Positions 45,908-56,200 of a stretch of 64,000 nucleotides of DNA are shown here, piece after piece. Each line of letters starts with the position of its first letter. The stretch's first letter is position 1. This DNA comes from Xanthomonas cassavae CFBP 4642 (GTDB taxonomy: Bacteria > Pseudomonadota > Gammaproteobacteria > Xanthomonadales > Xanthomonadaceae): positions 5,133,713-5,197,712 of the forward strand of contig NZ_CM002139.1 in the NCBI RefSeq assembly GCF_000454545.1, written 5' to 3'. Below the pieces are notes generated by a model, which saw nothing but the letters and a program-made list of their open reading frames with translations, had not been told where the DNA came from and made no database searches. The translations under genes and the position numbers were made by a program.

Positions 45908-46624
45908 ATGGGCCTGTGGGACCGTTTGTTTGGACGCAGGACCGCCGCGGCGCAGACGCCGCGCACCGAGCCCACCGTGGCGTCCGCCGCTGTCGAAGAG
46001 AACGCAGGGACGGCGGTCGATATCGATCCGGCCCTGCAGCCTGCGCTGGCCGCATTCCAGCGTGGCGACCACGTTGGCGCCTATCACGCCGCGCAGGTGC
46101 AGCTGCAGGCAGGGGCCGACGCACAACGGCTATGCGCGTTGTCGCTGAGTGCACTGGACCGCTACCGCGAGGCCTATCCGCATTGGCTGGCGCTGTACGA
46201 ACTGGAGCCCACCGCGCACAACGCGTTGCAGTTGGCCACCACAGCGGTGATGTGCAACGAGATCGCACGCGGTGAGCAGTGGCTGCTGACCTTCGACGAT
46301 CTCAATGCGCAGGAACGCTCGACCTCCCCGGCCGCCGCGCGTACCAGCTTCCTGACCGCGCTGACCCGCGCCGGCCATGGCGCGCATGCCCTTCCGCATC
46401 TGGAATGGCTGCGCGAGGCCTATGCGGGCATGTCGATCACCGACAGCCATTTTCTCTATGTGCGCGGCCTGCCATTCCTGGACGCGTTCCTGGAACGCAG
46501 CACGCCGTTGCTGCGCGAATGCCTGCCGGCGCAGGCCCTGCCCGGCTGGTATGCACAGCTGCAGCCCGCGCTGGACCCGTCCGGGCAGGCGGCGGTGGCG
46601 GCCCATATTGCCTGGCTGCAATGA
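45908..46624 (+). CDS. Hypothetical cytosolic protein with TPR-like helical repeats
   Basis: This 238-residue protein begins MGLWDRLFGRR, a basic amphipathic start, followed by an Ala/Thr-rich linker and helical hairpins of TPR character (LSALDRYREAYPHWLALYEL then LQLATTAVMCNEIARGEQWLL). I do not recognise a named family. Its stop overlaps the start of the next membrane-protein gene by 4 nt, so the two probably work together. Confidence 0.7.
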   Translation: MGLWDRLFGRRTAAAQTPRTEPTVASAAVEENAGTAVDIDPALQPALAAFQRGDHVGAYHAAQVQLQAGADAQRLCALSLSALDRYREAYPHWLALYELEPTAHNALQLATTAVMCNEIARGEQWLLTFDDLNAQERSTSPAAARTSFLTALTRAGHGAHALPHLEWLREAYAGMSITDSHFLYVRGLPFLDAFLERSTPLLRECLPAQALPGWYAQLQPALDPSGQAAVAAHIAWLQ

Positions 46625-47181
46625 ATGCCCCACTGCGCACATCGTTGCAGCCACGCGGCGGGTTCGTGGCGCCGCTGGCCTGGGTGTCGCTGCTGCTGGG
46701 CGTGGTCAGTGCGCTGGCCAATCTGTTCCAGGTCGTAGTGCTGGTGGCAGTGCCCGATGCCACCGCGCTTGCGTTGCCCGCCGGCATGACCATGCCGCAC
46801 TCCTGGCAATGGCTGATCGACCACGCGATGTCGCTGTCGGTGCTTGGCGCGGTGCTCTCGCTGGTATTTACCTGGCTGAGCTGGGCGCTGCTGCAGCGCC
46901 GCGAATGGGCGCGGATCGGTTTCGTGGCGGTGCTGCTCGCCACCGGGCTGCTGAACTTCGGTGGGCTGGCAGTGATCGGGCCGCTGTTCGACGGCGTGCA
47001 GGCGATGCTGCCGGCCGACCTGTCCAACAGCCCCGACTGGCCGCAGATGCAGGCGCGTCTGCAGGCCACCCGTCAGATGGCGCTGGTCCTGACCGGGCTG
47101 GGCGCACTGGCGATCGGCGGCGTGCACGCGGCACTGGCCTGGCGGCTGTGCACGCCGACGGTGCGCGCCGAGTTCCGCTGA
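46621..47181 (+). CDS. Hypothetical four-helix membrane protein
   Basis: This 186-residue protein has four hydrophobic segments (around residues 15-45, 70-92, 97-120 and 140-165), with an internal hydrophilic stretch containing LPADLSNSPDWPQMQ. No motif points to an enzyme or transporter. It is translationally coupled to the preceding TPR-like gene (ATGA overlap). The downstream hemF gene starts 99 nt later, with no overlap. Confidence 0.7.
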   Translation: MNAPLRTSLQPRGGFVAPLAWVSLLLGVVSALANLFQVVVLVAVPDATALALPAGMTMPHSWQWLIDHAMSLSVLGAVLSLVFTWLSWALLQRREWARIGFVAVLLATGLLNFGGLAVIGPLFDGVQAMLPADLSNSPDWPQMQARLQATRQMALVLTGLGALAIGGVHAALAWRLCTPTVRAEFR

Positions 47182-48180
<999 letters not shown>

Positions 48181-48832
48181 ATCGGTGGCGCGCATCCGGG
48201 CGAGTTGCTGCGCGATGCGGCCAGCCGCCTGCGCCAGGCAGGCCAGCCGGTGCGCGTACTTCGGCCCTTTCGCACACGACAGTGCGGCTAGATAGCGTCG
48301 CGGGGTAGATGGCCGAGCGTTATCGCTGTGGCAGATATCGACTTGCTGCCCGGTATTTCCTCAATTGCGATCCACTGTCTTCACATATCTCTGCAGTTAG
48401 ACCTGAATTGGGCAAGTGAAACGCTGTGTTGATTGAATGAATTAATCGTTGCCATTTAAATTTGTGATTAAGTGCGGCGAACGGGATCCGATGCGCTGTG
48501 GTGCATTGCGCACTACGCATCTGGAATCTTGAAGCGCGCGCAATAAAAAAGCCCCGCAGACCAGGGGGAGGTCGGCGGGGCCAGGGAACGGAAACTTGGG
48601 GAGGAGTTTCCGTTCCGAGATCTACTCCAGGGGATGGGAGAGATCTGCCGACAGGCGTTGCGCCCGTCGAGGGATATAACACCATTTTCCACATTGATGG
48701 ATCGTGAAGATAACTGTTAAAAAAATGTAGAATTTAGCGGTTATTCATTCCCTCAAATCGGCCGAATTCGGATTATGTCCGCGTATTGTATGGCTGGCCT
48801 GCGCATTCAGCATATCAGCGCGCGAGGCTGCG
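48181..48832. other. Intergenic region hemF-polA
   Basis: Directly after hemF, about 36 open codons (48181-48291, GGAHPGELLRDAASRLRQAG-like) look protein-coding but have no start and may be a gene remnant. The middle holds the sX13-like RNA on the minus strand. Bases 48661-48790 are strikingly AT-rich for this genome and carry the RNA's promoter. Confidence 0.6.
48545..48668 (-). ncRNA. sX13: sX13-like small RNA downstream of polA
   Basis: On the minus strand three strong hairpins follow one another: AGATCT arms (48618-48623/48641-48646), a perfect 12-bp stem (48585-48596/48605-48616) and a terminator stem (48551-48562/48570-48581) followed by six Ts. Each loop carries a C-rich motif (CCCC, CCCC, CCCCC). 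This matches sX13, the abundant virulence-related sRNA of Xanthomonas that acts through C-rich loops. A TTATAT -10 lies at 48679-48674, placing the 5' end near 48667. The site just downstream of polA parallels Spot 42 in enteric bacteria and ErsA in Pseudomonas. Confidence 0.85.
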
Positions 48833-51610
48833 TCAGTGCGCCTCATCCCAGTTATCGCCGATGCCCGAATCCACCACCAATGGCACGCGCAACTCGGCGG
48901 CAGCCGCCATGCGCGTGGTGACTTCGGCCAGCAGCGTGTCGACGAAATCGGTGTCTGCTTCGAACACCAGCTCATCGTGCACCTGCAGAATCATCTTCGC
49001 GCGTTGCGCGTGGTCGGCGATCCAGCCATCCACGCGGACCATCGCACGCTTGATGATGTCCGCAGCGGTACCCTGCATCGGGGCGTTGATGGCGGCGCGC
49101 TCGGCACCAGCACGCTGGCCCTGGCTGCCGGCGTTGATGAAGTCCAGATACAGGCGGCGGCCGAACACGGTCTCCACGTAGCCCTTGTCGCGCGCCTGCT
49201 GGCGCGTGGTTTCCATGAAGTCGCGCACGCCCGGATAGCGGCTGAAGTACAGCGCGATGTAGTCCTGCGCCTCGCCACGGCCGATGCCGAGCTGGCGGGC
49301 CAGGCCGAAGGCGCTCATGCCGTACATCAGGCCGAAGTTGATCGCCTTGGCGGCGCGGCGCTCATCCCCGCTGACGGCGTCGATGGTGCGGCCGAACACT
49401 TCCGCTGCGGTGGCGCGGTGCACGTCGGCGCCGGACTCGAACGCACCGACCAGACCCGGGTCGCCGGACAGGTGCGCCATGATGCGCAGCTCGATCTGCG
49501 AGTAGTCGCAGGCGATCAGCTTGCGCCCGGCCGGGGCGACGAAGGCGCGGCGGATGCGGCGGCCGTCTTCGGTGCGGATCGGGATGTTCTGCAGGTTGGG
49601 ATCGGACGAGGACAACCGCCCGGTGGCGGCGCCGGCCTGGTGGTAGCTGGTGTGCACGCGCCCGGAATGCGGGTGGATCATTTCCGGCAGCTTGTCGGTG
49701 TAGGTGCTGCGCAGCTTGGCCAGGCCGCGGTATTCCAGGATCACCCGCGGCAGCTCGTGCTGGTCGGCAATGGCTTCCAGCGCCTCTTCGTTGGTCGAGG
49801 GCTGGCCCTTGGGCGTCTTGACCACGGCGGGCAGCTTGAGCTCGTCGAACAGCAGCGCCTGCAGTTGCTTGGGCGAATCCAGGTTGAAGCTGCGCCCGGC
49901 CAGCTCGGTGGCCTTCTGCTGGGCGGCGAGCATGCGCTTGGACAGGTCCGCGCTCTGGCGGCGCAGTTCGGCCGCGTCCACGCACACGCCATTGGCTTCG
50001 ATGCGCGCCAGTACTTCCACCAGCGGCATCTCGATCTCGCGGTAGACGCGCTCCAGGCCCGGCTCGGCGGCCAGCCTGGGGCCGAGCACGCGGTGCAGGC
50101 GCAGGGTGATGTCGGCGTCTTCGGCAGCGTAGCGGGTGGCGTCTTCCAGGCTGACGTGGGCGAAGGGAATCTGCTTGGCGCCCTTGCCGCAGATGTCTTC
50201 GTACTTGACGGTGTCGTAGCCCAGGTAGCGCTTGGCCAGGCTGTCCATGTCGTGGCGGGCGCTGCCGGAATTGAGCACGAAGCTTTCCAGCAGGGTGTCG
50301 TCGGCATAGCCGGCCAGCTCCACGCCATGGCGGCGCATCACGTGCAGGTCGTACTTGCCGTGCTGGCCGAGCTTGCGCACGGCCGGGTCGGTGAGCAGCG
50401 GCGCCAGCTGCGCCAGCGCCTGGGTGCGATCGAGCTGGGCCGGGGCACCGGGGAAGTCGTGGCCGAACGGCAGGTAGGCGGCCTGGCCGGGCTCGGCGGC
50501 GACGCTGAGCCCGATCAGGTTGGCCTGCAGGGCATCCAGGCTGTCGGTTTCGGTATCGAAGGCGAACTGGCCGGCGGTGCGCAGGCGCGCGATCCAGCTG
50601 TCGAGCTGCTCCTGGGTCAGGATGGTCTCGTACTGACCAGGTGCGGCCAGTGCGGGATCGATATCCACCGGCGCGCTGACCGGGCCGGAGACGAAGCCGG
50701 TACCGCGGGCGCGGCCAGGTTCGGTGCGGGCCACCGCCATCGCTTCGGTCTGCACGCCGGCAGCGGCGCCACCCAGTTCGCGCAGCGCCTGGCTGAAGCC
50801 GTAGCGCGCATACAGCGCGGCCAGCGTTTCGCTGTTGGGCTCGCGCAGGTCCAGCGCGCGCGGGCCGCTGGCCAGGGTCACGTCGGTCTTGATGGTGACC
50901 AGTTCGCGGTTGAGCGGCAGCCGCGGCAAGGCGGCGCGCAGGTTGTCGCCGATCTTGCCCTTGATCTTGTCGGCGTTGGCGATCACCCCATCGAGCGAGT
51001 CGTATTCGGCCAGCCATTTGGCGGCGGTCTTGGGGCCGCACTTTTCCACGCCGGGCACGTTGTCGATGGCATCGCCCATCAGCGCCAGCAGGTCCACGAT
51101 CTGGTCGGGGCGCACGCCGAACTTGGCGATCACCGCCTCGTCCGAATCCATGCGGCTGCCGCTCATGGTGTTGACCAGTTCGATGCCCGGGCGCACCAGC
51201 TGCGCGAAGTCCTTGTCGCCGGTGGAGATGGTGACGGCAAGGTCGGCGGCGGCGCCCTGCAGCGCCAGCGTGCCGATCACATCGTCCGCTTCCACGCCGT
51301 CGATGCGCAGGATGTCGATACCCAGCGCATGCACGATGTCGCACATCGGCTGCACCTGCGCGCGCAGGTCGTCGGGCATCGACGGGCGGTTGGCCTTGTA
51401 GTCGGCATACAAGTCATCGCGGAATGTTTTACCGGGCGCATCCACCACGAACGCGACGTAGGCCGGGCGCTCCTTCAAGGTGGCGCGCAACATGTTGACC
51501 ACGCCGAACAAGGCGCCGGTGGGCTCGCCCTGGGCATTGGTCAGCGGCGGAAGCGCGTGGAACGCGCGATACAGGTAACTGGACCCGTCGATCAGGACTA
51601 ATCTGCTCAT
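48833..51610 (-). CDS. polA: DNA polymerase I
   Basis: This 925-residue enzyme of repair and Okazaki-fragment processing has three domains: a 5'-3' flap exonuclease (residues 1-300, beginning LVLIDGSSYLYRAFHALPP), a 3'-5' exonuclease with the FDTETD metal motif retained near residue 350, and the polymerase with motif A DYSQIELRIMAHLSGD and motif C QVHDELVFE. All three activities should be functional. The sX13-like RNA lies 165 nt downstream on the same strand. Confidence 0.98.
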   Translation of the reverse strand: MSRLVLIDGSSYLYRAFHALPPLTNAQGEPTGALFGVVNMLRATLKERPAYVAFVVDAPGKTFRDDLYADYKANRPSMPDDLRAQVQPMCDIVHALGIDILRIDGVEADDVIGTLALQGAAADLAVTISTGDKDFAQLVRPGIELVNTMSGSRMDSDEAVIAKFGVRPDQIVDLLALMGDAIDNVPGVEKCGPKTAAKWLAEYDSLDGVIANADKIKGKIGDNLRAALPRLPLNRELVTIKTDVTLASGPRALDLREPNSETLAALYARYGFSQALRELGGAAAGVQTEAMAVARTEPGRARGTGFVSGPVSAPVDIDPALAAPGQYETILTQEQLDSWIARLRTAGQFAFDTETDSLDALQANLIGLSVAAEPGQAAYLPFGHDFPGAPAQLDRTQALAQLAPLLTDPAVRKLGQHGKYDLHVMRRHGVELAGYADDTLLESFVLNSGSARHDMDSLAKRYLGYDTVKYEDICGKGAKQIPFAHVSLEDATRYAAEDADITLRLHRVLGPRLAAEPGLERVYREIEMPLVEVLARIEANGVCVDAAELRRQSADLSKRMLAAQQKATELAGRSFNLDSPKQLQALLFDELKLPAVVKTPKGQPSTNEEALEAIADQHELPRVILEYRGLAKLRSTYTDKLPEMIHPHSGRVHTSYHQAGAATGRLSSSDPNLQNIPIRTEDGRRIRRAFVAPAGRKLIACDYSQIELRIMAHLSGDPGLVGAFESGADVHRATAAEVFGRTIDAVSGDERRAAKAINFGLMYGMSAFGLARQLGIGRGEAQDYIALYFSRYPGVRDFMETTRQQARDKGYVETVFGRRLYLDFINAGSQGQRAGAERAAINAPMQGTAADIIKRAMVRVDGWIADHAQRAKMILQVHDELVFEADTDFVDTLLAEVTTRMAAAAELRVPLVVDSGIGDNWDEAH

Positions 51611-51687
51611 GCAGTGATTCTACGCTGCACGCCCACGCCACACCCGGCCAGCGCATACTCGGCGGCGACCTCACACGGACCATCACG

Positions 51688-51978
51688 ATGAAGAGAGCAC
51701 GTCTTTTGCTGTTGCCGCTGCTGCTGCTTGGCGGCTGTGCCACCACCTCCGGCGGCGTTGGCGGTGACGGGGTCCCGGCCGGTGCCGATGTCACCAGCAA
51801 GACCATGGGCAATGGCGACAAGGTGGACGAATACCGCGTCAACGGTCAGCTGGAAATGGTGCGGGTCACGCCGGCACGCGGCGCGCCGTATTTCCTGTAC
51901 GACCGCGACCACGACGGGCATACCGACGCGGAGAAGGACAAGGTCAACAAGGTGTATTGGCAGCTGTATAGCTGGTGA
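51688..51978 (+). CDS. DUF2782-family small lipoprotein
   Basis: This 96-residue protein has a lipobox LLLGGC, with Cys17 as the lipid-attachment site, a Gly/Thr-rich linker and a compact domain ending DHDGHTDAEKDKVNKVYW. DUF2782 lipoproteins are commonly encoded beside polA in pseudomonads and relatives, and here the gene is divergent from polA. Function is unknown. Confidence 0.85.
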   Translation: MKRARLLLLPLLLLGGCATTSGGVGGDGVPAGADVTSKTMGNGDKVDEYRVNGQLEMVRVTPARGAPYFLYDRDHDGHTDAEKDKVNKVYWQLYSW

Positions 51979-52024
51979 TTCGGGAATCGGGATTCGGGAA
52001 TCGGGAATCGGGAATCGGGAATCG
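51977..52024. repeat. Tandem heptamer array (GGGAATC/GGGATTC)
   Basis: Seven units of CGGGAATC/CGGGATTC-like heptamers start within the stop codon of the lipoprotein gene and run for 48 bp without gaps. Same family as the degenerate copies at 1-165. Confidence 0.9.
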
Positions 52025-52188
52025 TAGAGCGTAAGCACGGCGGCTTTGCCAGCCGCTCGTGCCGGCGATGCCGGCCTTGGGCGGCTTGTGTGGTTGCGAT
52101 GGCCGTCTGGTTCCGGTGAGCCGGAGCTTGTCAGTGACGGGTAACGCCGATGCGGGTTTCCCGCATCTGACGTCGCTGGGCGCAGGGC

Positions 52189-53232
52189 TCAGCCGTTGTC
52201 CAGCGGGCCGGTGACGCGTTGCAGGTCGTCGATGCCGGCCGGGGCCAGTTCCTTCATCAAGGCCAGGAAGTCGCAGCCCACCAGGCGCTGCGCGCGGCGC
52301 AGCAGCATCGGGACCGGGCTGGAAGGCTCGCAGCGCGCATAGTAGGCGCAGATCTCGTCCAGGCGGCGCAGCACATCGTCCGGGCCGGCAATGGCGCCGG
52401 GCGGGCGGGCGCTGCCGGCCACCGTGGCGCTGCCCTCGCCTGCCGGCGCGGCGTGGGCCTCGAGCATGTCGGTCGGGGCATCGCCGTCGCGGGCCTGCCA
52501 CTGCGGCAGCACGAAGCGCTCCAGCTCGCGCAGGTCGGTCAGCAGCGCGCGCAGGTCCGGCGCGGCAATGCCCAGGCGTTCGGTCAGCAGGGCGTCGATC
52601 GCACGCGTGCGCGTCAGCGCATCGGTGATGGCCTGGGCGGAGGCGGCCAGCGTCTCGGGCGCGCAGTCCAGGCAGCAGGCTTCGATCTCGGCCAGGCTCG
52701 GGCCGCTCTGCCCGTCGGCTAGCTTGATGCTGCCGTTGGCCACGCGCAGGTCGCGCAGGCTGAAACGGCCCAGCCGCGGCGACTGCACGAACGCAGTGGT
52801 GCGCAGCGCACCGAGCAGGCCCATGGGATCGCTCAGACCGACCAGGGCATTGACGCGCGAGGTGGGGTCGTTGTCGTCGTCGGCATCCAGTTGCGGGTGC
52901 ACGCTGTCCCAATGCTGCTCCAGCAGGCCGTGGATCAGCGCCAGGGTGTCGGCCCAGCCGGGCAGCCCGCGCAAGCGCAGGCAGGCCGCGCCGAGCCGGC
53001 CTGCCACGCGCAGGTCGCGGCTGCGCCGGCTCAGCTCCAGCGCCAGCGTCTGCACCCTGTCCCAGTCGGGCTCTTCGGCGGCGATGACACTGTCGCCCAG
53101 GCTGCGCTCGGCGCGGATGGCCGCCTCGCGCTCCAGGCGCAGGAAGTCCGGGTCGTACTCCAGGTCCGGGCCGGCCGGCGCGTCGTCGCTGACCGGAGCG
53201 AGCAGGGTCTGCAGGGTGCTGTCGTCGTGCAT
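52189..53232 (-). CDS. tssA: TssA-like (ImpA N-terminal) type VI secretion protein
   Basis: This 347-residue protein has an ImpA-type N-terminal region (APAGPDLEYDPDFLRLE, residues 16-32; RDLRVAGRLGAACLRLRGLPG) and a short TssA C-terminus with EPSSPVPMLLRRAQRLV and FLALMKELAP. TssA proteins organise the type VI baseplate and sheath. No other type VI gene is in the window. It lies 49 nt after tpsA on the same strand, so it probably shares that transcript. The start is the ATG at 53232. Confidence 0.88.
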   Translation of the reverse strand: MHDDSTLQTLLAPVSDDAPAGPDLEYDPDFLRLEREAAIRAERSLGDSVIAAEEPDWDRVQTLALELSRRSRDLRVAGRLGAACLRLRGLPGWADTLALIHGLLEQHWDSVHPQLDADDDNDPTSRVNALVGLSDPMGLLGALRTTAFVQSPRLGRFSLRDLRVANGSIKLADGQSGPSLAEIEACCLDCAPETLAASAQAITDALTRTRAIDALLTERLGIAAPDLRALLTDLRELERFVLPQWQARDGDAPTDMLEAHAAPAGEGSATVAGSARPPGAIAGPDDVLRRLDEICAYYARCEPSSPVPMLLRRAQRLVGCDFLALMKELAPAGIDDLQRVTGPLDNG

Positions 53233-53281
53233 GGCATGGGCTCCGTCGGGGAGCCGCCGCGGTGAGGCGGCGGCGAGGCGA

Positions 53282-56200
53282 TCACTGGGGCGTGCAGACC
53301 GCATCCGGGTCGCCGGCATCGCAGGCCGGCTGCTGGTCGTCGGGCAGGCGCAGCCCCGGGCGAACCAGGCCGAACGCGCGATACGGCGTGCCCGACGCGG
53401 ACAGATCGACAAAGGCGATGGTGCGGCTGGCCGAACTCTGCGCGCGGCCGGCGAACGCGGAGGCCGGCACGTTGAAGCTGGAGCCGCCGCTCAGGTCCAG
53501 CAGGCGGCCGTCGGCGGTGGTGGCATTGAAGTAGGCCGGTGGTGCGCCAACGAAGCCGATGGTCTGCGCGCCGGTGCCGATCAGGTAGATCGGATCCTGC
53601 TGTGTACCGATACGGCCGGTGGCCGAGAAACTGCCGGTGCCGTCGCGCAACGAGGCGCGGCCGTCCTGCAACAGATCACCGCGCACCGACAGCAACAGCG
53701 CGCTGTTGCCGGCATCCACGCTGTAGATGCTGCCGTCGGACAGCACCAGGGTGAGGTCGCCGGCATTGGTCAGGCTGAAGCCGTTGCTGGCGGTGAAGTT
53801 GCCCAGGTGCACCACCCGGTTGTCGATGAAACTGCCGGCATCGCCCAGCGCCACCGGCCCGGCGGCGCTGCCGCCGAGCAGGTTGGCGGTGAGCGTGCTG
53901 CCGGCGCGTTGGCCGATACCGGCCGCCGCCTGCAGCCAGCTGGTGGCGCCGCTGAGCTGACCTTCCAGCAACAAGCTACCGCCGCTGCCCAGCCGTAGCA
54001 GGTTGCCGCCATCCACGCGCCCGCTGACCTGCAGCGTGGTGGCGCTGAATACGTCCAGGCCCTGCGCGCTGAAATCGGTCAGCGTGCCGATGGCATTGCC
54101 GGCGCCGCTCAGCGTGGCCGCAGCGGCGGCACTGCCGCCGAGCTGATCGGCACGCAGGCTGCCGGCGCGCTGGGTGATGGCGCCGCCGCTGCGCAGGCGG
54201 ACGGTGCCGGCAGTGAGATCGTGACCCAGCTGCAGGGCGCCGCCGCTGCCCAGTGCGACGGTGCTGCCGGCGATCGCGCCGCTGCTGGAGAACTGGCCGC
54301 CGGCCTGCAGGTCCACCGTGCCGCTGGCCTGTGCGGCAGCGGCGAGATCGTTGCGGCCGACGATGGCGATGCTGCCGCCGCTGGCCTGCACGCTGCCCTG
54401 GAAATCGTTGCCGGCATCGGTCAGGACGATGGCGCCGGTACCAGCGTCGAGCACGCTGTTGCCGACGATGGTCAACGCACCCTGCTGGGTGATGTCTGCG
54501 CCGGTTGCGGCCGGCCGCACCACCGCCTGCGCAGTCAGCCTGCCGGTGCTGCCGATCCCGTTGCTGCCACTGCGCGCCACCAGCGCGCCGCCGATGCGGC
54601 CCTGGCCCAGGTTCAGACCGGCGCCGCTGGCAGCGTCCAACGCACCCACGTCCACAGTGCCCAGCGTCAGCCCGTTGCGATCGCGCACACGGGTGTCGCC
54701 GCCGCTCAGGCTGAGGGCCGACTGGAAATCGTTGCCGGCATCGGCCAGCGCAATGGCCGCACCGGCGCTGTTGATGCGGGTGGCGCCGGTCACGGTCAGC
54801 GCACCGGTCTGCGTCACCGCACCGCCGTTGCTGGCGGCATCCAGATCGTCATTGACCACGCCGAAACCCAGGTCAATTGCACCGTTGCTGGCGACATTCA
54901 ATGCGCCGGTGTCGAGTGCATCCAGGGTGAGCGCATTGGCATCGCGCACCCGCGTGGCGCCGCCGGTCAGCGCCAGCAGCCCCTGGAAATCGTTGCCCGC
55001 CGCGTCCAGCGTGATCGCGCCGCTGCCGGCATCCACCACGCTGTTGCCAGCCACCTGCAACATGCCTGCATTCTGGGTGATGGCTGCGTTGGTGCTGCGC
55101 AGGCTCAGCGTGCCGCTGGCGCTGATGCCCTCGCCCAGCGCAATCCCGTTGGCACCGCTGAGCTGCACATCGCCGCCGCGCAAGGCGTGCGTGGTGGTCA
55201 GCGTACCGCCGCGTGCAGTGAGGCTCAGCGCACCGGTACCGACATCGATCGCACTGGTTGGCAACTGCAGGGCGCCGCCGGCATCCAGCGACACCGAGGC
55301 GTTGCCGCTGCTTTGCACGGACGCAACCTGCAGGTCGTTGCGGTCCACCAGCACGATGCCGGAACCTGCCGCAGTCACTGCACCGGCGAAATCGTTGTTG
55401 GCGTTATTCAGCGTGATTGCGCTGCTGCCGGCGTTGAGCGTGCTGGTGCCGGCGATGTTGAGTGCGCCGGTCTGGGTGATGCCGTCGCTGGCGCTGCTGG
55501 CAACCAGTGCGCCGTTGACGGTGCCCTGACCCAGATCCAATGCGCCGTTGCTGGTGACAGTGAGTGCGCCGGTGCTGATTTCGCCCAGGGTGAGTGCGGA
55601 GCCGGCATTGAGCTGGGTTGCGCCGCCGGTGAGGCTCACCGCGCCCGCGAATGTATTGTTGCCGGTCAGCAAGATACTGCCGGCTTCGGCATTGAAGCTC
55701 GCGGTGCTGGTGTAAAAAGTTGCTGCGCCGCCGACGCTGAGCGCACCACGTTGCACGATGTCGCCGCCGTAGCTGATCGCCGTCAGTGTGCCGTCGATGC
55801 GACCGCCACCCAGGATCAGCCCCTCCTTTGCAATGCCATTCAGAGGATTCATATTGCTGGTTGCACTAAGGCTGCTTACTGCAAAAGCATCCAGCCTCAG
55901 CGCATTGCGACCGACAATCTGGCTCGCGCCACCGAAAAGGCTGATTCCCCCCTCGAAGTTATTGAATCGATCTGCGAGCGTGATCGTTCCGGTACCGGCA
56001 TCGAGCATGCTGGCGCCACCAATCCATAGCGAATAGTCCTGGTCGATTGCGCCGCCATTACTGATTGCACGCAAGTCGCCACGCACAACTCCCATTCCCA
56101 GATTGAGCGCACCGGCACTGGTCACCGTAAGACTATCGGTACCAACATACCTAAAGGTCAACGCGTTACGGTCGGTCACGGTCACACCCCGTGAGCCAAC

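Noticed and set aside
48320..48694. 124-codon minus-strand frame overlapping the sRNA
   Set aside because: It spans the sRNA hairpins and terminator, has no ribosome site and reads as random sequence.
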